NCBI GenBank assembly: GCA_013298595.1
Contig: JAAFIG010000008.1
Coordinates: 1 to 64,000, forward strand
DNA from: Deinococcales bacterium
GTDB lineage: Bacteria; Deinococcota; Deinococci; Deinococcales; JAAFIG01
Reading direction: 5' to 3'
DNA length: 64,000 nucleotides
In this document: positions 27,812 through 37,736 of the stretch, in pieces
Position numbering within the stretch: position 1 is the stretch's first letter
Layout of the letters: each line of letters opens with the position of its first letter
The notes under the pieces: generated by a model
What the model was told of the DNA's origin: nothing
What the model saw: only the letters and a program-made list of their open reading frames with translations
Databases searched by the model: none
Translations under genes and position numbers: made by a program

Positions 27812-29280
27812 AAGGCTCGAGTCTGACGCACAGTTGCAACAGCCACACGGTTTTTACCATTGCGTTTAGCGGCATACTGGGCATCATCGGCGCAACGCAC
27901 CAATTGCTGAATGCTTTGTTGTGGCTCGAGATGGGCTACACCAACACTAATAGTGACACGAATACTGGCACCATCTACTAAAAACGGATGAGCTGCAACT
28001 TGGCTTTTGATTTGCTCGGCAATACTTTCGGCATTCTCGAGGGCACAATTTTTTAGAATAATCAAAAATTCTTCGCCGCCCCAACGCACTAAACTATCAG
28101 TTGTTCGCAAGAGTGCCTGCGTTAATTGCACCACTTCGCGTAAAACCATATCGCCTGTGGCATGACCATAGGTGTCATTAATTTGCTTGAAGTTATCAAT
28201 ATCAAAAAGCAAGACAGATAATGGTTTTTTCTCACGTAAAGCTTCTTTTTGGGCTTGCTCGAGTAGCCCTTCGCCGACCGAACGGGTTTTGGCTTCGGTT
28301 AACGAGTCTATCATTGCCAATCGCTCGAGGCGTTTTTGGTACTGATTGATTACAAAAATTGTGCAGCCAAGCACTAATCCTGTGGCAAGTGCACCCAAAA
28401 GCAAATTAATCAGTAGTATCCGCACAGAAGGTGCAAAAGCCAGCGTTTCATTTTGCTCGACAATTAAATACCAATTAAGTTCACTAATAAAGCGAGAATT
28501 CACTTGTACCACAGCATCTTTGTTACTATATGTTAATTGTTGGGGTGTTTTCTTAGCCAGAATTTGTCGTGCAATACTCGAGATGCCAAATAGGTTTTTG
28601 ATATCACCTTTAAGCTCGCTGTGTCTGGAATCTGCAAAACTAATCCTGCCTGTTGCATTGGCAAAGTATACGCGGTCTGCAAAACGTTGTTCGATGCGTC
28701 TAACCAAGGCAGTTAACGTGTCAAATGTGACTCCAATACCTGTAATGCCTAAAAAACGACCCTGTTGATCTTGCAAGCGGTAATTGATAAAAATTGTCAT
28801 ACGATTACGATTTGCATAATCTGGGTCAGCATTTAATTCATATTCAATGTTCTTTTGTCGAAAATCGAAATACCAATTGTCTCGAGCATCTGACCGATTG
28901 ATAACCTCAATAATACCTTTGGGATGGTAATAATTTTTACTGCGATCAGAAATAAAGAAAGCTGTATTGGCTTGAAAACGTTTTTGAATCGTACCGAGGT
29001 AGTTACGGATTTTCATTTCATCCTGCTCGCCACCAAGTACCCAATCGCGCAGAAAAGTATTTTCTGCCATCTGTGCCGACAAATAAATCGGACGTAAAAT
29101 ATCGCTTTGTATTTCAGAGTAGACTGTATCACCAGCTAAGGGTAAGCTCTGTGTGACAATGCCTTTGCGAATTGAATCTCGAGAAACATAGTAGCTGAGT
29201 AAACTAATGCCCAAAAACCCTACGGCTAAGATAATCGTTAACCAAAACAGTAAACGATTTTTTTGAGCTGCGAGATTCAT
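27808..29280 (-). CDS. Membrane sensor (Cache-like) GGDEF diguanylate cyclase
   Basis: DIDNFKQINDTYGHATGDMVLREV, RTTD I-site-like motif five residues before GGEEF (RWGGEEFLIIL). Two TM segments flank a periplasmic region. Confidence 0.93.
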   Translation of the reverse strand: MNLAAQKNRLLFWLTIILAVGFLGISLLSYYVSRDSIRKGIVTQSLPLAGDTVYSEIQSDILRPIYLSAQMAENTFLRDWVLGGEQDEMKIRNYLGTIQKRFQANTAFFISDRSKNYYHPKGIIEVINRSDARDNWYFDFRQKNIEYELNADPDYANRNRMTIFINYRLQDQQGRFLGITGIGVTFDTLTALVRRIEQRFADRVYFANATGRISFADSRHSELKGDIKNLFGISSIARQILAKKTPQQLTYSNKDAVVQVNSRFISELNWYLIVEQNETLAFAPSVRILLINLLLGALATGLVLGCTIFVINQYQKRLERLAMIDSLTEAKTRSVGEGLLEQAQKEALREKKPLSVLLFDIDNFKQINDTYGHATGDMVLREVVQLTQALLRTTDSLVRWGGEEFLIILKNCALENAESIAEQIKSQVAAHPFLVDGASIRVTISVGVAHLEPQQSIQQLVRCADDAQYAAKRNGKNRVAVATVRQTRAL

Positions 29281-29348
29281 ACCATATAGTTTACTCTAAA
29301 CAATGCTCGAGCTAAGATTGCTCCGTTACAATGCTTGATTAAGAATTT

Positions 29349-30200
29349 TCAAGTGGACATGGCTTCGTCTAATGCCCTGACAAAAACTTCGGTATCTTCA
29401 AGCCACGGGTAATGCCCAGCTTCTAGTTCGTATAACTCGGCATTTAGTAAATCAATCAACCAATCGGTTTGGCTCGGGTACGCTGTACTATCTTCGATAC
29501 CTGCAATTACAAACACGGGGCTATTAATTTCAGGAAAATACAATGGATACTCGAGATTCCAGAGTTCGTTAAAGACCAAGCCTTCTTGTAATAAGCCACT
29601 GCCAAATAAGCCAGATTCAGAATCAAGGAATTCTAAGTGTAAACGAGCACTGGGTTGCGGAAAATGCAGCACCGATAACAAACTATCCTGTAAACCAAAA
29701 GCGGCTTCGGCTCGAGCTTCGGAATCCTCGGGTACAGGCACAGACTTATCAGCTAATCTGGCAGCACTATCTAATAGCACCCTCGAGAGTTCAGGAAAAT
29801 GCACCCACGGATTGACCACAATCACACGGTCAATATGGTTAGGGAAACGCCGAGCGTACTCTAAGGCAATCACAGCCCCAAAACCATGCCCTAATGGTGC
29901 AAAGCGGCGAATTCCCAAATGCTGCCGTAATGCCTCGAGGTCTTCTACTAAAGCATCCACAGTGTATAACTCTGGGTTTGCCTCGAGTTGACCGCTGCGC
30001 CCACAACTGCGCTGATCTAAGTACACCACACGGTATTTATCTAAAAATTCACCCAAAATGGCTTCAAAGCTAAAAGCATTGTAACCAAGGTCGTGCAAAA
30101 AAATAATGGTCGGAGCATCATCGCGTCCCTGATCGGAGTAAAACAATTCCACACCATTCAAATGCACTAAATTCTGCCCAGTCTCGAGGTCGTCTATCAT
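29349..30200 (-). CDS. Alpha/beta hydrolase (proline iminopeptidase-like)
   Basis: YLDQRSCGRSGQ...FAPLGHGFGAVIALEYARRFPNHI. Confidence 0.85.
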   Translation of the reverse strand: MIDDLETGQNLVHLNGVELFYSDQGRDDAPTIIFLHDLGYNAFSFEAILGEFLDKYRVVYLDQRSCGRSGQLEANPELYTVDALVEDLEALRQHLGIRRFAPLGHGFGAVIALEYARRFPNHIDRVIVVNPWVHFPELSRVLLDSAARLADKSVPVPEDSEARAEAAFGLQDSLLSVLHFPQPSARLHLEFLDSESGLFGSGLLQEGLVFNELWNLEYPLYFPEINSPVFVIAGIEDSTAYPSQTDWLIDLLNAELYELEAGHYPWLEDTEVFVRALDEAMST

Positions 30201-30283
30201 ACCCTCAGTCTACCTGTTTGACACACCGCAAATCAGGTGATAAACTCCTCGCCGCTCGAGTCACCCGCTTGGGCATTGGCGAC

Positions 30284-30358
30284 GGCGTTGTAGCCAAGTG
30301 GTAAGGCAAGGCTCTGCAAAAGCCTCATCCGGCGGTTCGAATCCGCCCAACGCCTCCA
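30284..30358 (+). tRNA. tRNA-Cys (GCA), CCA encoded
   Basis: Acceptor GGCGTTG/CAACGCC, anticodon loop CTGCAAA, T-loop TTCGAAT, 3' CCA. Confidence 0.93.
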
Positions 30359-30373
30359 CAGCCAGCATGGTAA

Positions 30374-30448
30374 AGGCTCGTAGCTCAGGGGTAGAGCACT
30401 ACATTGACACTGTAGGGGTCAGCAGTTCAAATCTGCTCGAGCCTACCA
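30374..30448 (+). tRNA. tRNA-Val (GAC), CCA encoded
   Basis: Acceptor AGGCTCG/CGAGCCT, anticodon arm CTACA-TTGACAC-TGTAG, T-loop TTCAAAT, 3' ACCA. CTCGAG lies at 30436-30441. Confidence 0.92.
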
Positions 30449-30453
30449 AATAA

Positions 30454-30488
30454 AGACGCAGATTATAAAATCTGCGTCTCTAATTTTT
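30454..30488 (+). terminator. Intrinsic terminator after the tRNA pair
   Basis: AGACGCAGATT...AATCTGCGTCT hairpin followed by a T run. Confidence 0.75.
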
Positions 30489-30547
30489 CCCAAGTTTTAC
30501 ACTTTAAGCTGTAGTCTAAACTATTGAGATGCTTAAGGAGTCATTTA

Positions 30548-31027
30548 ATGAAAAAGATACTTGTGCTTTGTCTTGTTTTGTTAGGTGGTTTAAGTTCTGC
30601 ACAACTGATAAACGGTCAGTACGGTTACTGGAATAAAAATGTAATAACTCAACAGCCTTCAATTTTGACATCGGCTGGTGTTTTTGGTGCAATTAGAGAC
30701 CCATTTTGTGGGGAAGTAGAATCCATGCGTTACTTGGTGTCAAACGGATTCACCCCAAAATTCACAGTTATTTATCAACATTATGGAAAAGTGAATCAAA
30801 ATGCTTTAGGGTATCGGGTGAAGATAGCCAGCAATTCATTTTCAGGTTCAACAGGATGGCGCTTACAAGGAGATTGCACCATCGCTTTTAAGTTTGAATC
30901 AGAAAAACTCGAGTTCAGCAATGAAGCAAGAAAAAATTATAACCAAGCCTATAAAACCACGGATTACATCGTTGTTTTTGATCATTATGAAGGACAGGTT
31001 TTTCGGTACACCTTCGCAGCCCCATAA
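30548..31027 (+). CDS. Exported hypothetical protein
   Basis: MKKILVLCLVLLGGLSSAQ signal peptide, preceded by aaggag. Confidence 0.6.
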   Translation: MKKILVLCLVLLGGLSSAQLINGQYGYWNKNVITQQPSILTSAGVFGAIRDPFCGEVESMRYLVSNGFTPKFTVIYQHYGKVNQNALGYRVKIASNSFSGSTGWRLQGDCTIAFKFESEKLEFSNEARKNYNQAYKTTDYIVVFDHYEGQVFRYTFAAP

Positions 31028-31045
31028 AGTGGTCAAAACGAATTT

Positions 31046-31076
31046 AGCAGTTTAAATCTGCTCGAGTGATACCAAA
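31046..31076 (+). repeat. Duplicated 3' end of tRNA-Val (candidate att-like scar)
   Basis: AGCAGTTTAAATCTGCTCGAGTGATACCAAA vs tRNA-Val 30421-30450 AGCAGTTCAAATCTGCTCGAGCCTACCAAA. Confidence 0.6.
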
Positions 31077-31109
31077 GAAGCCTATGCGTTTTACGTAGGC
31101 TTCTTCTAT
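31073..31109 (+). terminator. Hairpin/terminator after the 167-aa ORF region
   Basis: AAGAAGCCTA-tgcgtttta-cgTAGGCTTCTT. Confidence 0.55.
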
Positions 31110-31165
31110 GACATGGTATTAACGCTTTTGATGTTCAAGATTAAGTCAGACTGTATACTGATGCT

Positions 31166-31750
31166 ATGACAAGACTCTTGGCACGTTTAACGGCACCCTT
31201 GCTGATGGCATTAACAATGCTTGTACCGACTGCACAAGCTGCACCTTTGGGGGTTGTTTCAGAAACAGCCATTACAGCAACTGTTGGCTATTCATTTTCG
31301 AGTGGACAAGCTATTTCGTTAGCCCTCGAGTACGAATTGCCTGTAGCGGTGCCAGTCCCTGTGGATGTCAGTATCACCCCTCGAGTTGGTTTTGGAATTT
31401 CATCATTTGGTTTTGGAATTAACCTTGGTGTATTGGCTAAAGTGCTGATTTTGCCATCTTTTTCTGGTGGTTTACTTGGTGCAGGCGTTTGGTTTGACAT
31501 GGATTTTCGCAATATCGCCACAACAATTAACAGTTTTAAAGTGGCTTTTGGACCATTTTTGAACATTAACTTCGAGCCATTTTACGCAACCTTTAGCGCA
31601 TCGCTATTTTCTTTACGCGATGGCATTTATGCTTTTGATTTAGGATTAGCAGCACGTTACTACCTCGAGACTTTTGGTTTTGAATTTAGCTTTGATTACA
31701 ACACCATTGGTTATGCCAGAGCTTCGCTCGGTATTCGCTTTTTACTGTGA
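31166..31750 (+). CDS. Exported hypothetical protein (beta-strand-rich, membrane/envelope)
   Basis: Signal peptide MTRLLARLTAPLLMALTMLVPTAQAA, alternating Gly/aromatic strands. Confidence 0.5.
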   Translation: MTRLLARLTAPLLMALTMLVPTAQAAPLGVVSETAITATVGYSFSSGQAISLALEYELPVAVPVPVDVSITPRVGFGISSFGFGINLGVLAKVLILPSFSGGLLGAGVWFDMDFRNIATTINSFKVAFGPFLNINFEPFYATFSASLFSLRDGIYAFDLGLAARYYLETFGFEFSFDYNTIGYARASLGIRFLL

Positions 31751-32607
31751 ATAGCATGAAGTTACGCTTACCTGCGGGTTGGTGGGGGGTTGTGCCGAGC
31801 TTAACGCTACTGGCAATCTTTGTGCTGTACCCACTGCTGCAAGTGATGCAAATCTCGAGTTTAAAATGGGATGGCGTAGCGGCTGGCGAAAGTATTGGTT
31901 TTGGTAATTACCAGCGTTTATTCTCCGACCCCGACCTTGGGCGTAGCTTAATCACCACTTTGACATTAGCGGCTTTTGTTTTACCTATTTTTGTTGTACT
32001 TGCAGCAATCATTGCCATTGAACTCGAGGGTACTCGTTTTGAGCGGCTGATTAAAGCGATTATGTTTTTGCCTGGGCTATGGACTGTAGGAGCTAGTGCT
32101 ATTGGTTGGTACACTTTGTATGCTCCTGATTATGGCATTCTTGCCACCATCACAAATGGCGCGTTGGCGTTACCGTGGGGCGATCAGGGCTGGGCAGCCT
32201 TAACCTTGGTTGGGGCTTTTACTATTTGGCAAAATATTGGGTACGCCGTGCTGGTTGTTAGTGCTGGCTTAAAAGGTATTCCTTACGAAACCCTCGAGGC
32301 AGCTCGAGTAGATGGTGCCAATGAATCTCAGATACGTTGGAGAATTGTGTTGCCATTATTACGCCCTAGTTTAACGTTCTTAGCCGTAATTGGTGGTTTG
32401 TATGCTTTGCAAAGTTATACGGCTGTGTTTTTATTAACTCGAGGTGGACCATTTGGCAGTACCAAAGTGCTTGGGTATTTTTTATACGAAACAGCTTTTG
32501 AACGTTTTGAATTTGGTTACGGTGCAGCTTTATCTATTTTTGCCTTAGTTGTAGCCTTTACTTTTGCAGCCTTACAAGCCCGAGCGTTACGCGGGAGTGA
32601 ACAATGA
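31747..32607 (+). CDS. Carbohydrate ABC transporter permease (MalF/UgpA type)
   Basis: EAARVDGANESQIRWRIVLPLLRPSLTF is the EAA motif. GTG start overlaps the previous stop by 4 bp. Confidence 0.88.
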   Translation: MNSMKLRLPAGWWGVVPSLTLLAIFVLYPLLQVMQISSLKWDGVAAGESIGFGNYQRLFSDPDLGRSLITTLTLAAFVLPIFVVLAAIIAIELEGTRFERLIKAIMFLPGLWTVGASAIGWYTLYAPDYGILATITNGALALPWGDQGWAALTLVGAFTIWQNIGYAVLVVSAGLKGIPYETLEAARVDGANESQIRWRIVLPLLRPSLTFLAVIGGLYALQSYTAVFLLTRGGPFGSTKVLGYFLYETAFERFEFGYGAALSIFALVVAFTFAALQARALRGSEQ

Positions 32608-33401
32608 AAACTGCGACTTTATCAGGCACTTGGTTAGGTAAAATCGTTGTTACAATTGTGTTGGTATTTGTTTTATTGCCAATACTCTGGTTGGCATACA
32701 GTGCCTTTTTACCTGCCGATGCTGTGCTGCAAACCTCGGGAATTCCAACTGGTTTTACCCTCGAGAACTTTGCAAAACTCCCATTTGACACACTTATTCG
32801 CCCGTTATTACTGAGTTTAGTGGTCTCGAGTTTAGTGGCTGTTTTGCAATTAACGGTCTCTTTGCCTGCTGCTTATGCAATTCGCAGTGGCGCTAAGTTA
32901 TTGCCTTTGTATTTACTATTGCTTTCGATTCCAGCGGAGTTAATGCTGATTCCGTTGTATGGGTTGCTCAAAGATTTGCAGTTACTTAATAACCCGTTGG
33001 CATTGGTTTTTCCATTTATTGCCAATCCATTTATTGTGTTTTTGCTATACAGCGGCATCGCAAAATTACCGTGGACTTTTATTGAAGCAGCCCGACTTGA
33101 TGGTGCGAATAATTTACAAATCATCATCAGCGTGATTGCGCCGTTGCTGCGTCCTGAAATGACAGCCGCTGCGGTACTGGGTTTTGCGGCTCACTGGAAT
33201 TTGGTGCTTTACCCAAAAGTGGTGCTGGACAATCCAATGTGGTGGACAGTCCAAGTTGCATTAACAGATATGCTACGTAAAGACCCGAATGCTTGGGGTA
33301 AACTTGGTGCGGCAGCCATGTTGACCAGCTTGCCAATTTTGCTACTCTATATTTTCTTTGAATCTCGAGTGACAAAAACACTCGAGGGCGGATTAAAATA
33401 A
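32604..33401 (+). CDS. Carbohydrate ABC transporter permease (MalG/UgpE type)
   Basis: EAARLDGANNLQIIISVIAPLLRPEMTAAAVLGF is the EAA motif. Confidence 0.88.
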   Translation: MKTATLSGTWLGKIVVTIVLVFVLLPILWLAYSAFLPADAVLQTSGIPTGFTLENFAKLPFDTLIRPLLLSLVVSSLVAVLQLTVSLPAAYAIRSGAKLLPLYLLLLSIPAELMLIPLYGLLKDLQLLNNPLALVFPFIANPFIVFLLYSGIAKLPWTFIEAARLDGANNLQIIISVIAPLLRPEMTAAAVLGFAAHWNLVLYPKVVLDNPMWWTVQVALTDMLRKDPNAWGKLGAAAMLTSLPILLLYIFFESRVTKTLEGGLK

Positions 33402-33408
33402 AGGTAAA

Positions 33409-34215
33409 GTGATTAGTCATATGCAGGGTAAAGATACGGTTGTTATTGGCGATATTCACGGATGCCTCGAGCAATTAGTTGTTTTACTTGAGCGTGAAAA
33501 CATTATCAACTCGAAACATCAATGGGCAGCAGGGGAGACCACACTGGCTTTTCTGGGCGATTATATGGATCGTGGTTTGGATGGTATTGGTGTGCTGGAT
33601 TTCATCATGAATCTCGAGGTGGAAGCTAAAGCTTTGGGCGGGGAAGTGATTGCATTACTTGGTAACCATGATGTGATTATGCTCGAGGTGTACCATTTTG
33701 GCGATACCCTCTCGCCAGGTTTTTTGCGCCAAGGTACCGAAATGAGCTTTAAGCGCATGTGGCTCGAGAATGCTGGTGGGCAAATCACTGACCTTGAACG
33801 GCTCGAGGCTAAGCATGTGCAGTGGTTAAGCCAACGCCCAGCAATGCACATAATTGAAGACACGCTTTTGATGCACGCTGATAGCGAATTTTACCTTGAG
33901 TATGGCAGTACGCTCGAGGAAATTAACCAGACTATTCGCTTGATGCTTGAGCAACCAGAACTCGAGGTTTTAGATCGTTTCGAGGAACGCTTTGCTTCAC
34001 GAATGGCATTTTTGCATGAACCCGAAATTGTGCCTCGAGCATTTGCAACTCGGTTTGGGGCAAAGCGTATTGTGCATGGGCACACCACAGTTTATAAATT
34101 AGTACAACGCAAAGCCTCCGAAGTGCTCGAGCCGTTTGAGTATGCCAAGGGCAGTTGTATAAACCTCGACCATGCCTTGTGTTACGGCGGAACTGGTTTT
34201 GTATACCGATTCTAA
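33409..34215 (+). CDS. PPP-family metallophosphatase (Ser/Thr phosphatase-like)
   Basis: GDIHGC...FLGDYMDRG...LLGNHD...VHGHT. Confidence 0.88.
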   Translation: MISHMQGKDTVVIGDIHGCLEQLVVLLERENIINSKHQWAAGETTLAFLGDYMDRGLDGIGVLDFIMNLEVEAKALGGEVIALLGNHDVIMLEVYHFGDTLSPGFLRQGTEMSFKRMWLENAGGQITDLERLEAKHVQWLSQRPAMHIIEDTLLMHADSEFYLEYGSTLEEINQTIRLMLEQPELEVLDRFEERFASRMAFLHEPEIVPRAFATRFGAKRIVHGHTTVYKLVQRKASEVLEPFEYAKGSCINLDHALCYGGTGFVYRF

Positions 34216-34284
34216 AAGTGGCTCGAGACACATTATTTTCAGGCTGTGGAACTTTTTTGAGAAAAACCGCGTAAAGTAGTACAT

Positions 34285-35601
34285 ATGAAATGGCAATGGT
34301 TCTTTCCAATTTTGGTTTTGCTAGGTGCTATCGGGCTTGCTCAACCAGCGCAACCCAATAAAGCAGGTATTATCATTCGGGTCGAAGGCGAAATTCAACC
34401 CGCTAGTGCAGTGCTACTCAAAAAACAACTTGAGCAAGCTAACCTTGAGCAACGCCCACTTGTGGTGATCGAAATTAAAACCCCTGGGGGTCGGGTGGAT
34501 GCTGCTATAGATATGTCTGATGCAATTCTCTCGAGTAAAGTGCCAACCTTAGCTGTTGTCACCAATGCTTTTAGTGCTGGTGCATTAATTGCCATGAGCG
34601 CCGAGCAACTTGCTATGTTACCCGGCTCGGAAATTGGTGCGGCATTACCAATTACGGGGTCAGGTCAAGCCATCGAAGGTGATGTGGGCGAAAAAATTAA
34701 TAGTGCTGTCAGAGGAAAATTTCGTAGTGTTGCCGAAACAAGGGGTCGTAATAAAGATGCTGCTGAAGGTATGGTGAATCCGAAAAAAATCATTCCTGGC
34801 TTAAAAGAAAATGGTGAGATTTTAACACTCACTGCCCCTGAAGCTGTAAAAAATAATGTTGCAGATTTTACGGCTAATACCATCGAAGAAGCTGTGAGAC
34901 AAGCTGGTTTTGCAAATCTTAAACTCGAGAAATACGAGTTGTCAGCAGCCGAGCAAGTCGGAACTGTTCTGACCAATCCAATTGTGGCAGGTGTGTTGTT
35001 AGCAATTGGTATTATCGGTATTTTGATCGAATTATTCCATCCTGGCTTGGCTGCTCCAGGAATTATTGGGGGTGTGGCACTGGTGGCATACTTTATGGGC
35101 GGTTTATTGACAGGTAGCGGTAGCACAGTTGCATTCATTTTATTTATTGGTGGTTTATTGCTAATAATGGCAGAACTGCTTGTCATACCAGGGGCTACTG
35201 TCGTGGGGTTACTTGGTGCTGGCAGTATTGCTGCAAGTATCTACTTACAATTTGGACAGAATTTTGGCACCGTTGCAGGTACAGCTGTTGTGCTTGGTGG
35301 TGCACTGCTTGGTTTAGCTGTTTGGCGATTACCAAAAAGTACATTTTTAAACAGGTCTATCTTTTTAAATACAACGATGGCAACATCTGATGGTGCTTTA
35401 ACCATACCGCTTGGCAGTAATCCAAGCAGACTCGAGGGACGATTTGGTACAGCCGTTTCGGATTTACGTCCTAGTGGTATTGCCAGCATTGAAGGCGAAC
35501 GTATAGATGTTGTTTCAGATGGTGAATTTATTAAAGTGGGTACAATGCTCGAGGTTATTCGAGTTGAAGGTCGTCGGATTGTTGTTAAAGCTCGAGGGTA
35601 A
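34285..35601 (+). CDS. NfeD-type membrane serine protease (ClpP-class)
   Basis: [21 protein letters not shown]...[27 protein letters not shown], then TM and NfeD C-terminal domain. Adjacent to floA. Confidence 0.9.
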   Translation: MKWQWFFPILVLLGAIGLAQPAQPNKAGIIIRVEGEIQPASAVLLKKQLEQANLEQRPLVVIEIKTPGGRVDAAIDMSDAILSSKVPTLAVVTNAFSAGALIAMSAEQLAMLPGSEIGAALPITGSGQAIEGDVGEKINSAVRGKFRSVAETRGRNKDAAEGMVNPKKIIPGLKENGEILTLTAPEAVKNNVADFTANTIEEAVRQAGFANLKLEKYELSAAEQVGTVLTNPIVAGVLLAIGIIGILIELFHPGLAAPGIIGGVALVAYFMGGLLTGSGSTVAFILFIGGLLLIMAELLVIPGATVVGLLGAGSIAASIYLQFGQNFGTVAGTAVVLGGALLGLAVWRLPKSTFLNRSIFLNTTMATSDGALTIPLGSNPSRLEGRFGTAVSDLRPSGIASIEGERIDVVSDGEFIKVGTMLEVIRVEGRRIVVKARG

Positions 35602-35630
35602 TACCTCAGTTTCTTTCTAGGAGGAATATA

Positions 35631-36617
35631 ATGGAATTTTTGGGTAGTTCGTTGTTTATTGGTGGCGTTTTTGTTCTGATTGTTTTATGGGTGCTGTTTA
35701 GTGTTATTCCAACAGCCTTATGGATTTCTGCTTTGGCAAGCGGTGTCTTTGTGGGTTTGCCTAGTTTAATTGGTATGCGTTTGCGCCGAGTCGCTCCTGC
35801 TCGAATTATTTATCCGTTAATTAAGGCGCGTAAAGCAGGCTTAAAAGACGTGATTCAGAATACGCTCGAGGCTCACTTTTTAGCTGGTGGTAATGTGGAT
35901 AAAGTGGTGGATGCCTTAATTGCAGCCGATAAAGCAAAGATTCCTTTGACATTCGAGCAAGCCACAGCTATTGATTTGGCTGGACGTGATGTTTTGGATG
36001 CTGTGCGGGTTTCGGTCAATCCTAAAGTGATTCAAACTCCAATGGTGACTGGTATGGCGCAAGATGGTATTCAGTTGCTGGCAACAGCTCGGATTACTGT
36101 GCGTGTGAAAATTGATCGCTTGGTTGGTGGTGCTGGTGAAGAAACCATTATCGCTCGAGTTGGCGAAGGTATCGTAGCAGCCATTGGTGCGGCACAGGAT
36201 CATAAAGCCGTGCTCGAGCAACCCGATATTATTTCTAAGACAACATTAGCCAAGGGTTTAGATGCTGGTACAGCTTTTGAAATTCTTTCGATTGATATTG
36301 CCGAAGTGGATGTTGGTAAGAACATTGGTGCTCAGTTAAAAACCGATCAAGCCGAAGCCGAAAAACGTGTGGCACAAGCCAAAGCCGAGGAACGCCGCGC
36401 AATGGCTGTGGCTGTTGAACAAGAAATGCAGGCTCGAGTTCAGGAAATGCGTGCCAAAGTGGTCGAAGCCGAAAGCCAAGTGCCATTGGCATTAGCCGAG
36501 GCGTTTAGAACTGGCAAACTTGGTGTCATGGATTATTACAATATGCAGAATTTACAAGCCGATACCAGTATGCGTGGTGCCATTTCGGAATCAGCTAAAC
36601 GCGATGCTAGTAAGTAA
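35631..36617 (+). CDS. floA: Flotillin-like protein FloA
   Basis: [28 protein letters not shown]...[42 protein letters not shown]. Confidence 0.93.
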   Translation: MEFLGSSLFIGGVFVLIVLWVLFSVIPTALWISALASGVFVGLPSLIGMRLRRVAPARIIYPLIKARKAGLKDVIQNTLEAHFLAGGNVDKVVDALIAADKAKIPLTFEQATAIDLAGRDVLDAVRVSVNPKVIQTPMVTGMAQDGIQLLATARITVRVKIDRLVGGAGEETIIARVGEGIVAAIGAAQDHKAVLEQPDIISKTTLAKGLDAGTAFEILSIDIAEVDVGKNIGAQLKTDQAEAEKRVAQAKAEERRAMAVAVEQEMQARVQEMRAKVVEAESQVPLALAEAFRTGKLGVMDYYNMQNLQADTSMRGAISESAKRDASK

Positions 36618-36686
36618 GATGAGTCAGGGAAAGTGTTTCACCACACCACTTTCCCGACTGCTTGTATCGTTTTGCTCGAGGTTTGT

Positions 36687-37559
36687 ATGAATTTGCAATC
36701 TCTGATTAATATCTTTTTGAAAAACCCTGAATTTATCGTCATTGCGATTGTCATTCTCTCGAGTGTGTTTAATTTTATTAACAACTCGGGTAAGCAATTA
36801 CGAGAAGCTCAGCGCCGAGCAGCGGCGGAAGAGGAGCGCCGTCGTCGTGGTTTTATGCTTGACGAGGAACGCCGTGAAGCCGATCCAGATACGCAAAGTT
36901 ACGATGGGTACTTGAAACGTACCGAAATGCCTAGTCAAACGTTGTCTACGCCAACCAATACCAAAAGTAATCAGGAAATGCGGGATTTACAAGCCGATAT
37001 TCTCGAGGCTTTGGGTATGGGCACACAGCCGGCTACACCTGCTACTAATCCGCAAGAAGAATTGCGGCGTAAACTCGCCGAGAAGATGGGTCGAACCACC
37101 ACTATGGGTCAAACGACCGTCGCAAGCTCGGCTATGCCTCAAGCTCCACTTGGGCGCGGAATGCCACCACCTCCTGCACCTGCTGGTATGTTACGTCCAC
37201 CTGTTCGACCAGATCGCAAACCAATTGAAAGTACCATCGAATCAAATATCGAAGTTTATCTCGAGCAAACTCGTCCAGAAGTACTTGGAAACGATTCTCT
37301 GCCCGATAGTTTAGGGCACTCGAAACGCCAACCGCATTTTGACTTACCCAACAAAGACCCACGTGTTGCCGAAAATGCGGCATTGTTTAGTCAATTAGCA
37401 CCAATTTCTCGAGTCAATGAAGTTCGTGGTAAAGCAATTGTCGAAACGGTTGGTTCTGTTACTCGTCCAGCAAAGCAATTTATCAATCCAAAAAATGCTG
37501 CGGAAGGTATTATTTGGAGCGAAATCCTCGAGCGTCCACTCTCGATGCGGCGCAGATAG
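36687..37559 (+). CDS. Hypothetical membrane-anchored protein with disordered Pro-rich region
   Basis: One N-terminal TM, then a charged/Pro-rich region. Co-directional with floA. Confidence 0.55.
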   Translation: MNLQSLINIFLKNPEFIVIAIVILSSVFNFINNSGKQLREAQRRAAAEEERRRRGFMLDEERREADPDTQSYDGYLKRTEMPSQTLSTPTNTKSNQEMRDLQADILEALGMGTQPATPATNPQEELRRKLAEKMGRTTTMGQTTVASSAMPQAPLGRGMPPPPAPAGMLRPPVRPDRKPIESTIESNIEVYLEQTRPEVLGNDSLPDSLGHSKRQPHFDLPNKDPRVAENAALFSQLAPISRVNEVRGKAIVETVGSVTRPAKQFINPKNAAEGIIWSEILERPLSMRRR

Positions 37560-37617
37560 GCGTTACCCCCTTGACCAATTGGCGTTTGCCTGTTACTATC
37601 CTCGAGCTTAGGTGATA

Positions 37618-37692
37618 GGGGGTGTAGCTCAGAGGGAGAGCGCCTGCTTTGCAAGCAGGATGTCGTGGGTTCGAATCCCTCCACCTCCACCA
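37618..37692 (+). tRNA. tRNA-Ala (TGC), CCA encoded
   Basis: GGGGGTG acceptor, anticodon arm CCTGC-TTTGCAA-GCAGG, TTCGAAT T-loop, 3' ACCA. Confidence 0.92.
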
Positions 37693-37696
37693 AAAC

Positions 37697-37724
37697 AAAA
37701 TGCGAACCAATTGGTTCGCATTTT
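37697..37724. terminator. Perfect 28-bp palindromic terminator
   Basis: AAAATGCGAACCAATTGGTTCGCATTTT followed by TGTTTTT, between tRNA-Ala and the convergent gene. Confidence 0.8.
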
Positions 37725-37736
37725 TGTTTTTACTGT

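Noticed and set aside
34665-35186. 173-aa minus-strand ORF opposite nfeD
   Set aside because: Antisense shadow of a well supported NfeD gene.
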